This document shows, piece after piece, positions 12,201-23,900 of a stretch of DNA of 64,000 nucleotides; within the stretch, counting starts at the first letter, position 1, and every line of letters begins with the position of its first letter. Position numbers and translations under genes: made by a program. Under the pieces are notes generated by a model. It was not told where the DNA came from and made no database searches. It saw nothing but the letters and a program-made list of their open reading frames with translations. Origin of the DNA: Ifrita kowaldi (Eukaryota > Chordata > Aves > Passeriformes > Cinclosomatidae); NCBI GenBank assembly GCA_013398055.1, contig VZRS01009615.1, forward strand, positions 444,760-508,759, read 5' to 3'.

Positions 12201-15200
12201 TTTTTAATGGAATCCTAATGAAAAGTGAGCAATTGGAATATGAGTGGATAAATCCTCTCTTTCACCACTGGGGGGTGCGAGAACCCAACCCTCTCGCGGA
12301 TGTCGGACGCTGTCTCCGAGTGATGTTCCAAACAATCCTTTAAAAAAAGCCGTGGGTCTTTTATGCTATTTTAAAATATAAATCAGCCATGTAAATTGCT
12401 TTAATTAAATGTAATAACACATTGATTCCTACCTGTCTGATAATTAACATTAGCATTGCATGTACTTATTGTACGTGCTGATGTAGCTGTGTCTGTATAG
12501 TGGTGATGAGAGCCGCTGCCGGTGCGCTGTACTAAGGTTTGGGGATGGTAACAAGGGAATGCACGAATGGAGTAACTCACATTTGGTTGCTTTGCATTTG
12601 ATGGCTGTCTTTGCATGGTCATGAAGAAGAAGGGCTAGGATAAGTGAAAGAAGAGATGTCTCTTGTATTACTAATTGTAAATACCAAATTATTTCTTTAG
12701 CTTCTTTTCTTTCTACTCGTTGCCATAAGTGTTTTGAAAGGAGGTCATATAGCAGATTGCTATGATGCAGGGTACTGATAGCTATACCTTACATAGGGTT
12801 AAACATCCTTAATGTATATTAATTTGAAACTTGCTTTTTTAATGAGAGTTTTAGGGGTTTTTTTTACTTGAAATGTTTGCTTTGCAAGTGGTGTTTCATT
12901 ACAGAACTGAATTATCTGAGGACACTGCCAATCCATTAGTTAGCTGCTTAAGCAGAATTTTCTGAGGTTAATCGTTCACCAACAGTCCTGCTTGTGATCC
13001 TATTAATACACATCTTTTCTGCCTGCTCTGCATACAAATCAGTCTTTTGCAAAGGGAATACATGTATCTTTATTACTCCATTATGGGGACTTCAGTGGTG
13101 TAAACAAAATTGATTATGTGCAGATTTGTTTTAAAATCAGTGTTGCTTTTCACATCATGAACCAAAGGAAGCTTTTAAAGCTGATGCAGCGTTTCTGACA
13201 AAGTTGGATTTCCTTTTCTTAAAAGGAAGGTATTTGTGGATAGTCACTAGAATACAAATTGTGTCAGGTACACTAGTTATGTAAAAAGCATGTGGGCATC
13301 TTCATATTGTACAAACGTGGTACTTTGAATAGTTTGATGTCATTGAAGATACATGTCTGAATCACAACTTCTGAGTTCACTGTTAGGCTCGTTATTTCAT
13401 AATGTACACCTTCATCCATACATTTCAAAACACAGTTATGATTTTTTCTTCACAGATAGGCAATATTGGACAAGTATGATTGATTGCTTTGTTGTTCCCT
13501 GTTATTGTTTCCCTAGTCTAGATGTTATGTTTAGATTTGTGGGGTTTTCTTATTTGAAAGAAATGAAGAACAAAAAGCAAAAACTGAGCAGAACTGGAAA
13601 TAACAACCGCAAATCTATTAATGTTAATCATTGAACCAAGGTTTGCTGGTTTTGACTCTTTACAGGTCAGTTTTCCTGTGGAAATAAACACTGTGATGAG
13701 GAAGAAGGCCTGAAGAGCTGGGAAGTGAATTTTGGTTACATTGAACATGGTGAAAAGAGGAATGCACTTGTGAAATTGAGTAAGTCAGCCCTTCAAGGAT
13801 ATGTACACTGAAGAGAAGACAAGTGTCTTGTACTTTGAATGCTATCGAGTGAGATCCAATGATAATGAGTTCATGAGAAATGCTGAATAGGAGATAATTT
13901 TGTTAAATTAATCATAGATGGCAGTATCAAGATGCTCTTGATTTAGGGAGAACAGCTGTTGTCATCATATATGACTAAGTTGTTACAGGTTGAGCACTTC
14001 ATTCTGTATAATTGGCATATCATATAATTAGAACAATCGGCTATAAACTGTTTGGTATAGAAGCATTTCTAGTTTTAATGGACAATACTGCATTGCAAGG
14101 AGAATTTCAGCATTGTCATTGCTCATTCAGTTACTTGGCTTAGAAGTCCTTAGGGCTTTGGACCAGACAACTTCTTGCATGCTTTTAGCTCTACTGATTT
14201 TATTTCAAATATTTGTGTTTTCTTAAAGTTTGATCTTTAAATAATTTTCTTTTCAATTCTTACATCTCGACTGGGATTCTCTAATTCAGTATTGTGTACA
14301 TGATGATATGTTCATCAGATAATTAAACTCAGCACAGTTTATGCAGTTACTTTGTGTAAAATGAGTGAATAGTGGGGTTTTTTTTCCTTTTGTGCACAAG
14401 ACAATCTATGTGGAAACACTTGGTCTCTGACAAAGCTCTAAGAGACTTACGGGTCTTCAGTATAATTGCAGAACAATTTGATCTGTCCACAAGGATCCAT
14501 AAATGCGGTGTCTGTACATGACATGCACTGATACTTCTTTAATGAAGAGTTGCCAGGGCTAAACTTGGGATCTTCCTTCACGTTTAGTAAAGTCTGGGTT
14601 TGTACTGAAGACTTTCATAAGGTATTTTTTCAATCGTGGCTGCAATTACATTGTAACTAGCGTTTTGAAGGAAAAGCTACTATATTGAAAGATCTAGTTC
14701 TAACTAGTTTTGTAGTTTTGTTAATTGTGTTTATCAAATTCTTGGCTTCAATATTCTCATTTTCTCTTTTTCAGGACTATGTCCAGAATGTTCCCACAAA
14801 CTAAACTTCCATCACCGGTAATGAAATATTTTGAAAATAATGGGGACTGAATTATTGATAAGTTACAATTGTGATGAAAAGCACCTTGGGGCAAAACTTC
14901 AGTGAGATGATTAGGATCATTTGTCCTGAAATGGCGTAAATATTCTGGCGTTCTTATGAAGCCACTCTTAAGAGTTAAAATACTGTGGTAATGACAGCAC
15001 AGAACCCCTCAGACTGGAAGAATTCCGTCTCTACCACCACAGAAGTTTCATTTGCTTAACTTCAGCCTGATGATTATTTTTCTTATCTTGTATTTCTATT
15101 GCACTTTTCTTTTTAACTGAATCAATTTTTTTCAGTTTAACTACTGATATGTGTCTGAAAAAATGACAACTGTTTGACTGAATTAAATACTTCAGATTTA

Positions 15201-17870
15201 CTGTTGCATTAGAAGTACATATAATAGAGAAGGTGTACATTCATCTCTTTTAAAGGAGGAAAGAAGTCAAAACACACAAGAAAAGAGGCACAGCCGTACA
15301 GAGCTCTAAAGAGCCAAAAAGTAAGAAGACAAAATTATCTCGTTCAGCAAAAAAGAAGTCCAAGAAAAAGACCCATAAAGGTAAATTTAAACTTTAAAAC
15401 TTCAGTTATTAAAATACTCAGATAGGTCAGTTGAACCTTAGTTTTGCTATAGCTGCATAGATATAGACATATAATTATGTATAAATATAGATAAATACAT
15501 TTAGTTGTACATACAGATATGTAACTTTATTGACTATAAGACAGGTAGTCAAAAACATAAATTTCGTAGGTAAAATTTCTTAGATGCAGAGAAAAGATAA
15601 ATTTCTTATATTTAACAGAGAGGGACAGCCTTTTGAAAAGTATGCACTGCAAGGGAAATTTGTCCAAGCATTGGATGTTGCATACTAGAAAGGTTTGTGA
15701 AGTATTTCATTCCCTGAGGCTTTTGGGTTGAAAGCATTTTGGAAATGTTAAATAACCTTTTTACACCACAGATCTTGGGTTGACGTAATTAGACTCAAAC
15801 TGATGACCTGTGCACTCATGCAAAAAAAACCCTTTTATTTCAGTGTTTACTTGCTCTCTTTGAATGTGGTGTGTGCATGCACATGCATGTGTTTAGAGTA
15901 ATATATTGTGATTAAAATATCACTGTATACAATTTAAGATAACAGATAAAACCAAGAGAAGCTTACTGGTTTTTTTTCTAATTTGGTGTTTCTTTACAGA
16001 TCAGGTTTCTTCAGATGATTCAGATAATTCTGATAAAGGTAAAGTATGTTAATATCATTTATGTTTTTGTAATAAGTTGTATGATTTCATAGGCAGTTGT
16101 CATTGATCTTAGTTTTACTAGCTGTTTTAATATTTTATAAGGTAAGAATGCTGTCTGAAACAGAAATATGAAGGTTTGAATGAATTACATATATTGGAGA
16201 AAAAGTCTAGGGAATTTGAAGAAGGAAATCATTTAATCAAAAAATAAAAATGTGGGTAGATAACAAAATGGAAATAATCAAAAGAATGAAAGGTTAGGCT
16301 GTTCTATAAAAGAGTAGAAGGTGCAAAAATAGGTACGTTGTTAATCATTTCATGCTGTGTAGTGTGTACTGTGTAAAGATAGTACTTTTCTGATACAAAA
16401 ACTGCTACATTTTCCTTCAGGGAGTTATACTGATGTGTACTCTGCTCAAAAAAAAAAATTTTTTTTTAAATAAATCTTAGGCTTTAATGAATGTCTTTTC
16501 CAGCTACCACCTGTAGTACCTCAGAGACCTACTTGCAGGTGGATGCATTCAGTGCCTCCTTGGACACTGGTTGTCTCTGTATCTCAGTGATTCCAGTCTC
16601 CAGTTTCTTTATTGATGAAACAGCCCCATGTCCTGGTCGTGCCAGTTCTTGCTGCAGACTGTCTAGAAGTGATTAACTGTTTTCACTGATTTCTCTGCTC
16701 TACTATACGTTTTTAAGAATGTTCTCACCCCCTAGGCTTTCCCAGTTAGATACAGGAAGACCTGAAGCAGTTTGTAATGACTTGGACCATGCGCGAAGTC
16801 TTTGTTTTGTCAGGAAACTTATTGGAAGATTGAGAGGGGGTGGTTTCTGATATGAGTTGTCACTCCTATGTACTGATATGAAAGAGTTATGCAGCAATCC
16901 GTATTTTCTTACACTTTCACTGATAAGTCACAATTGATAAGAGCTATGATTTAAGTAAGGTAATTTATTAATATCATAAATTGAAAATGTATTGTAATTT
17001 TGAGTTTGTGATTATTTAATTTTAAGAAAAAAAATGCTATATTGCTGTTGTGTCAAGATCAGTGTTTTGACATGATTGTTGTTATGTTTGACCAAAACAT
17101 TAGTTTGTGATCCCTAAGAATCTTTTTGATGCTACATTGATTAACATTGCAAAACATTTTCATTTTCTTTTTAAGCAAAGCAAAGTGTTCTGTTTATTCT
17201 CATGGTTGCAATTAAACATTGCTTCTAGCAATATACCATCTAATTAAAAAAAGATAAATTATTTTAAAATTTATTTCATGAACATTTTAAATTTTTCAAC
17301 AGATTCAGATAACAGCAATGCAGAAGATGGTCCTTCAGAAGCTGACTTTTGGAAAGGTCCTCTACGAGAGGCAGATGAAAAATCACGGTTAGTTTGAAAT
17401 AGTGGACGTGCAGACACTGAAACTTGCGGTGTCCTTTGAGAACTGCAAAGGCTGAGGTGTCCCAAGTGTTTCAATGAGTATTCAGACATAAAAGGTTATG
17501 TCAAATCTCTTTCTATGTTGTGAACCTAAAATTGTATTTTTAAAGAGGAGACATACGCAGCTCTTGGGGAAAACCTTTGTTAAGCCACTACCATACCACT
17601 GCTACCTACCCCCTACTATACCATTAATTATTTTAGCAGCAGGTCCTAAGAGTCGGCTCACAGAGGGAAAGGTGAAGGGTATTGGAATGTAGGGAGTAAG
17701 TCAAAATTATCTGTATCTTCTACTGTTCTAATCAGAAGTTTGCTAAAGCTTTTTCATACAAAGATTATCTCCTAGGTACAAATCCAAAGCAGAACAGTCT
17801 GACTTTTATTTTTTGTTCTTGTTACAGGGAAGAGGAGTTTGATGAGTATTTTCAAGACTTATTTCTCTAA
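3277..17870 (+). CDS. FRA10AC1: FRA10AC1 (nuclear spliceosome-associated protein), 13 exons, lacks only the start codon
   Basis: Exons: 3277-3353, 5336-5428, 5512-5557, 6367-6443, 7122-7205, 7682-7766, 10968-11013, 13666-13779, 14775-14817, 15256-15380, 16000-16038, 17303-17387, 17828-17870 (TAA). Phases join perfectly: 957 bp, 318 residues plus stop; the human protein is about 315. The product opens ARGHGGYDSDFSDEE, which matches the human N-terminus except for the Met. Landmarks, counted from the first residue here: conserved core HDYILYYGGK (about 82-91), RENHRFLWNEEDE (about 109-121), a Cys-x4-Cys pair (CGNKHC, about 173-178) with a later CPEC (about 210-213) that together look like a zinc-binding Cys4, a Lys-rich basic stretch (about 222-263), an Asp/Ser acidic stretch (about 264-290), and the conserved tail EEEFDEYFQDLFL. 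From published work the protein is nuclear and linked to the spliceosomal C complex; the human gene hosts the FRA10A CGG fragile site in its 5' UTR, which is not in this window. Exons are 39-125 bp. Intron 3 appears U12-type. Identity is near certain; the start exon is unseen. Confidence 0.95.
5558..6366 (+). other. Probable U12-type (minor spliceosome) GT-AG intron in FRA10AC1
   Basis: The intron begins GTATCCTTC (5558-5566), a full match to the U12 5' splice consensus RTATCCTTY and a poor match to the usual GTRAGT donor. Near its 3' end it has TCCTTAAT (6347-6354), matching the U12 branch consensus TCCTTRAY, with the likely branch A 13-14 nt from the AG at 6365-6366. That spacing fits U12 introns. 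The exon junction (MDA/YER) is fixed by similarity to human FRA10AC1, so the boundaries are not chosen to suit the motif. Confidence 0.85.
9383..9605 (+). mobile_element. CR1 LINE 3'-end fragment
   Basis: The sequence follows the 3' end of avian CR1 elements: a 'gaaagaaattttttatagtgag' type start, then 'cgctggaacaacctcccc', 'ggataatctcatctgggctcc', 'ccttccaacctgggct', ending in the diagnostic tandem ATTCTATGATTCTAT tail at about 9590-9602. It is 5'-truncated, as most CR1 copies are, and shows many substitutions. It lies in sense orientation in FRA10AC1 intron 6. No intact ORF remains. Confidence 0.9.
10010..10077. repeat. CA-rich minisatellite, about 20-bp unit
   Basis: The unit gctatgcagacacacacacg occurs in tandem, then decays into (CA)n with interruptions (acacgcacacacacacgg). 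About three copies are visible. It sits in FRA10AC1 intron 6 and is likely length-polymorphic. Confidence 0.85.
11014..13665 (+). other. FRA10AC1 intron 7
   Basis: This is a 2.65 kb AT-rich intron. Close to its 5' end are three GGTAAGT sequences (11108-11145). Near 12260-12355 is a short CpG-dense patch unlike its surroundings. No conserved coding exon was recognised. Confidence 0.75.
12262..12355. other. CpG-dense patch in FRA10AC1 intron 7, origin unknown
   Basis: At least seven CpGs fall in about 80 bp (tgcgag, ctcgcgga, gtcgga, gacgct, tccgag, gccgtg), while the surrounding kilobase is AT-rich and CpG-poor. I could not match it to CR1, a tRNA or an exon. It could be a young insertion that has not yet lost CpGs, an LTR piece, or a small regulatory element. 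Confidence 0.4.
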
Positions 17871-18325
17871 AACTTGCAATTGAAGTAGGCTGTTTTTCTT
17901 CATGAGTTGTCAAGATGGAAGTCTGGAAATCGAGTCATAATTTTCCAGAGACCACTATCTGCCAGCATACCTTTTCTACAGTCACTCTTATGGACCATTT
18001 GGGTAGATTGTCTTTGTAGAAGGCTTCAAATCTAAAAACTTTCTGTTTCTTGTAGTAGGCTGCATACTCTTGAAACAAGAGAAGTAATTTTTTTCAGTTC
18101 AGTGCAAAAGATATATGGCACCCAAAATTAAGCAAACAAGAATATAGTTTATTGACATTACAACATGGAAGTTCACTGCTTTTATTTTATCTCAAACTTC
18201 AGTTATTGCCACATTTTTGTAAAGGAACATTTTGTAAGATTCTGTGAGTTGTTTAAAGCTGTACACTTTAATATGTTTATACTTTTAATTTATTAAACAA
18301 GAATAAATATCCTTAAATTTACTGG
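17871..18325 (+). terminator. FRA10AC1 3' UTR and polyadenylation signal
   Basis: After the TAA at 17868-17870 there are about 430 bp of AT-rich 3' UTR. A canonical AATAAA lies at 18302-18307, inside TTAAACAAGAATAAATATCC. Cleavage would be expected some 10-30 nt later. Another AATAAA near 18685 could serve a longer form. Confidence 0.7.
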
Positions 18326-20648
18326 TCATGTAGACTTCAATATTTGGGTATTAGTCTCTGTAAGTATTTTCAAATGCTACTGGAGAAGTTCAAATTTTGT
18401 CAAATATGTGTTCTACCTGAATTAAGTAAACCATATCTGAAATGTCTCTCCTACTCCTTTAAAAAGTTCAGTTTATTGTGACTTTCTTTTAAATTTTAGT
18501 TTAATGCGATATGTCTTGCAATTCCACTTAGAATAATTTGGTTGGTTGGTGAAATTTTAGATGTAAAAAACAACGTGTGGCTTTCTACTAGAGATGCACG
18601 TGACTTTTATGTTATCTGTGGCTTCTGATCTCCTTTCTGTTGATTGAACGTTAATCCTTCTTTCACGTGTAGGCCTAAATATACAAATAAAGCATGTATA
18701 TTGCTTGAGAAACTTACTGGATTCATTTCATTCTTCAAGTTGCCACACATCTTTAAACATTCATTCAGTCATGTTTCCAAAGAAACAGCCTGCACATTAA
18801 TAGGTAGCATGCCTATATTTTTTCTGTCTGGTGAAAATTACTTTGGATACAAAGGTCAAACTTTTTAAAAGTAAGTTTTCATGTTAATCTGAGGAAAGTT
18901 AATGTTGTATAAAATGTATTTTTGATAAGTACTTCTCACTGTAGATATATTTATAGAAAGTATTTCTAGTAAGTGTTTGATGTGGACAATGTAACAGCAG
19001 AGATGGTTGTGTATTTATGAACATTTTACATGCACTCATATGAATAAGTTGAGAACTCTATTTACAAGTATTACTTAACATAATTACATTTTGAACAGTT
19101 TGTACTTAAATAATAGATGACAGTACAAGGACATATTTAGGGCGTCCTTGAGTAAGAAATAAACGTATCCTTGCATGAAGGCTTCTTTAGGTAAGAAGGT
19201 GGATTTAAAGGTTAATTCTCTGTCATCTTGCAAGCTTGGCTGAGAGTCAAATCCAATCTGCAGCAATCTGCTTAAACGTGTGCAACTTGCCCAAAGGGGC
19301 TTTTGTTGAATGCGTTGCTATATTTGTTGCTTCAAGTATTGTATATTAAGTATATGTTGTGAGTAACTAGCTTCTCTTTGGGTCTTTAAAATATAGTTAT
19401 AAAAAGTTACACTATACATGTTAGATACATAATTTAATACAGTTTGGATAAAATTACATTATCAAACAACCTTGAAATAGTTTTCTTTAGTAGCTGCTTT
19501 TAATACAGAAAATAACATGGTACCCAGTTTTACGTCGTAACTGTTTACATAAAATATTTGACCCATTTATGAGTCAGAATGTTGTGTTTGGAGTTTTTTT
19601 GTGGATTCCTTTGATTTTGAGTGATAAATGTTCACAGTATCTGTTCATTCATGCTAAGAGTGTTCTTAGAAAGGCTTATGTAGAGCAAGTTGCTCATTCT
19701 CCCTTCCATGTGGATGCAGAAGGTCCTCCAGAGGAAAAAAAGTGTGAATCTGCTTTGTTTGAAGGGGGAGGAAAAGTGGCAGGATTGAACTTGCATGTTG
19801 AATTTCTCTATTGCAGGATTTGCATTTGACATCCATGTCCTTGGATTTGAAACTGGTTCCAGTGAATACTCAGATCTGAGCCTAACATACTGGCCATTTG
19901 CCTTCCTCCATCTGCAGGAGGAGCTGGCTGCCTGAGTGGAAGGTATGGAGTGGACTTGTCCCAAAGGTTTGGGTGGGGGAGATCAGTGTTCGTGAAGAGC
20001 TAATTTGTGTGCAGCCTGTCTTCTTGGTTGTAGAAAGACAGGTAGTGGGGCTTTTGAGGTGCTTTACTTCTACTTTCTTCTCCCTCAGAAGATTAAATTG
20101 GTGTCAGTTAATTGGTTTTCAAATACTTTAATTTATTGCATTTTGCAAGAGATGCATTGGGAGTGCATGAGCCTTTTAAAATGCCCTTGAATGCAGATCC
20201 TGCTGTAGATACACTGGTGTGGGTATCTGAGTAAACTCTTACTCGTGTGTAAAGTATGATGCTTGTGATCTGCTATTTTAGATTTTTACAATAAAAGCTG
20301 GTCAGTTTAGGAACTGTGGGAGAACCATTTGCATACGATCAAAAGGCTGCAATGACTACAATGTACAGATTTATAATTGGTAATTTTGCAAAAAATACAG
20401 TGTGCCGTGGGCCTGCTTTTTATAGATAAGAGTGAGGGAATTGCATTGTGCATTCCTAAAGTGAAAGAGATGTTTTACTCCAGAACTTTATATAGTATTG
20501 AGGATGAAGGAAAATGACAGAATTACAGATTAAGGAAATACACATAATACGTAAATCTAAATATCCAAGTTATGAATATTGCAAGTTTTGGTTTGAGTTG
20601 TACACGTTAGATTTCATTCAGTAATTTCATATAAGATCTGTCAAAATT
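18326..20648. other. Convergent intergenic region FRA10AC1 / PDE6C
   Basis: About 2.3 kb lies between the two convergent 3' ends. It is AT-rich, with only short random-looking open frames. It may include extended 3' UTRs of either gene. I see no conserved exon or mobile element. Confidence 0.6.
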
Positions 20649-20948
20649 ATTTATTTTTTTTCTGGTCAGAAGTTACATATTTTAATAAAAATACTGTATA
20701 TAAATTGAGTGACATGAAAAAATACCTAGAGCACACAGTTAACTCATTTTGCACCATTATTTTTTCCAGCTTTTAATTGTAACCATTTTTTTAATCCATT
20801 AAAAATTATTTCCAACAAATGGCAAATGTTTAAGAGGATTAAGAGATTGATCTATACTATTCTATGCAAAGCAGAAATCCACTGGGGCTCATTGAAGTTC
20901 TTTCTAGATGTCTTTTCTTGCAGCAGGAACAGTGTCTGAGACAAAGAA
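20649..20948 (-). terminator. PDE6C 3' UTR with candidate polyadenylation signal
   Basis: On the minus strand the first AATAAA after the PDE6C stop (20949-20951) is at 20650-20655, about 295 nt downstream. Other copies occur further on (for example 20132-20137). Which one is used cannot be decided from sequence alone. Confidence 0.5.
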
Positions 20949-23900
20949 TTACAAAACTACACATGTTTTTGATTTTCCTTCCTCTCCACCACCTCCAGCA
21001 GCACCTTCTGTTAAAAAACAAGGAAGGAAAATAAAATGAGTATTTTCTGTTAATTTTAGCTGCTCTAATTCCTTGCAATAGATGTGCTGCTTTTATTTTA
21101 TGCATATTATGTGTGTTTGGCCTTCTGAAATTTCACTGCTTGTCTGGGATATTGGAATAAGAAACAATGACGTTATATATACCTATGTGTATATAGTGTA
21201 GGAATTGATACCAACATTTCTCAAGGGACCAAACACACACTGAACCACTCTTACTGGAAAGTTTCAGTATTTAAATATATGACTCTGTCCCACACATACA
21301 AAACTGAGGTATGCAAGCCATGCAAAAGAAAGAAACTCGTGAAGCAATATAATCTGTGAATCTATTTTTGAAGCAGATGATACAAAAACTAATTTGACCT
21401 AATTGCATAAACCTTTTTCCAACCCTGCATGAATCTCTTTGTAATTACCAATTAAGAGAGAGAGACACTTTTCATGTTTTTATTTATAGCTACTGATTCT
21501 GTTAACACTCTCTCAAATGATTCCACAGATGTTCGTTGGTCATAGTTAAGATTCTTTCAATGTAATAAATTGCGTTTCCAGATTGACTTAAGGTAAGATA
21601 CCAATATTAGAATTAAAACTTACATTTGAAAGCTGTGGATCACCATGTTACTAGGTCATTTTCGACCCTTTCCACCTGCATTGAAACATGTCACATAATC
21701 AGTGTCCTACCCTCTGTAATTTGTGGATATAATCAACACTATGTTACTAACTATGTATTTGATTTTCTCAGTTTAATACTGTATTTTGCTTTACTTCAGT
21801 TCTGAACTTTCCACTGTAGTGGTTCAGCAAACATGTTTCTTTTGTGTCTACTGAATGGCTAAGAATAGCCAGGTCAGTGTGTTCTAGAGAAACCACCATG
21901 GTTCAGCAGGTATCAAATCTTTGTTTGTAGGAACTTGCTTAACAAACCCATATATTTACATGGCCTTGATTTGACAGTGTCAGATCTGTTCTTCACAAAT
22001 GTCCATGGCCTCATTCCAGTGTGTGTTTAAAAAGATGCAGAATAATTCCCTTTTGTTTTGTGTTGCCAATTATGATATGCAAAGGCCAGATCCTTAGCTC
22101 CTGTAAATCTGTCTGTCCATGCTTGCCTGTGTAAAGTTTCGTATTTTCCTGTAGGGAAAATATTTCGTAAGTCAATGACTTAAGTGATTCCAAAATACCA
22201 ATGATGTAAGATGGTCCTAACTTCCAAGTGAGAGTAGAAATGCTTGACTCTTCCTAAATTGATTATTTAATTTCTGTTTAAGAAGCTTATGTTTAGGAGC
22301 ATTGGATCTGACTTCGGTAACTTTTTTTGGTAACATTCTTTGCTGAGAAAACAAATGTATAAGGAGGTTTGAAGTTGAATAAGGAGGTCCCAGGTTTTGG
22401 TTTGGTTTGTTTTGCTGGTATTTCTGTAAAGTTCAGATGGTTATGTTCCAGTGTAAGAAAAAGTACTTTTTTCATACTGACAATCAGCTAGTTCTCAGCA
22501 ATAAATGAATCTTAAATAAAATTACATGATTTCAGAAAAAATTAAGTGTCATTGAAAGTAAATTTGGGAGCAACTAGGAGGGTGGAATTTCTGTGAAAAT
22601 CCGGGTAAGTAGTATCACAGTGTGAGCAGGCCAAAATATTTGACTCATTTTATTAAACTCTTTCAAAAATCTGCTTTGATTAAATTATGTAATTACAATG
22701 TGATTTAATCAAAGCAGTACTTTTTAAACCAGTTTTCAACAACTTTTTGATTTTTTTTAACATTTATTTTTATTTTCGCCTAGTATCAATTTTGTAGGAG
22801 CCAATAACTAGTTCCATTTCACATACTGACAGTAACTTGATGGATGGCATTTAGTAGCTTCTTTTGTGTGAAATGTGAAGAATACTCACCTATTTCTCAC
22901 AGATACTGATTAACAAATAAATTATTCAGTACTGTTTTATGTTTTAAAGATGTGTGAAACAGAGTAAACTAACTTTTCTTCTTCAGACTAGCTGACCATA
23001 TATCACTGATTTAATCACACATGTTTTTTTGATCTTTGAACCTTTTCAGTCATCTCAGTTCATTGGCAGAGCTGTAGACCTGCTGCTCCACATGAAATAC
23101 AAAGAATAAAAGTAACTGACTCATTTCACTCTTACACTTGAGTGATAGGTTTCCATTTTATGTAAAATCAGATTCTCTTCTAGGTCATGCTATACAGAAC
23201 CATGCTTTCAATTTTAGGACTTGGTCTGTCTTCAGAAGATTAGTGTTGAATTTGTTGTGTGGGAGAGTGTATTTCAGCCAGAAAACTGGTGGTAGGGAAC
23301 TAGAGCCAAAAGCTTTGTCTTAAACTTGGAAGAGAAGTGGGGACTGGCACTGTTTTTTTTAATATTCTGAATGCATACTCTCTGTTCCCTTATGCTTTTC
23401 ATTTTGAACTGAAAACAAAGCACCTGAATACATTTGGGACTGATGCCACACAGAATTTTGATACATCTCTTGTATTTCAGATAAGCAAGTGTTTAATTAC
23501 ATTCAATTTTAAGTCTTTACATAGAAGAAATGTTACATTCCCTTCACTTTTGTGGTGGTTTTTATATAATTCTGCAGTTCAGAAAATGAGGTTAATGTAC
23601 TGGATTTGTGTCATCTTTAAAAGTTACTCCTCTTCCAAGTAAAGATAAAGCTTATTTGGCTAATTCAGAACTTGCATACCATTCTTATAAAGCTTGATAT
23701 TGCACTAGTGCACTGCATGTGTGAATTTGAGAGAGAGAGAGAATATGTTGACTGCCTTAAAAATATATGTAAATGAAAACCTAAGAAGTTACTTAACCTT
23801 TTTGGGCAGCTGCTTCTTCTTCCTTTTTCTTCTGTTCCTCAAGAGCTTTCATCTTCTCTTCATATTCATCAGCTCGTGTTTTCCATTCAACCCTGTTGTT

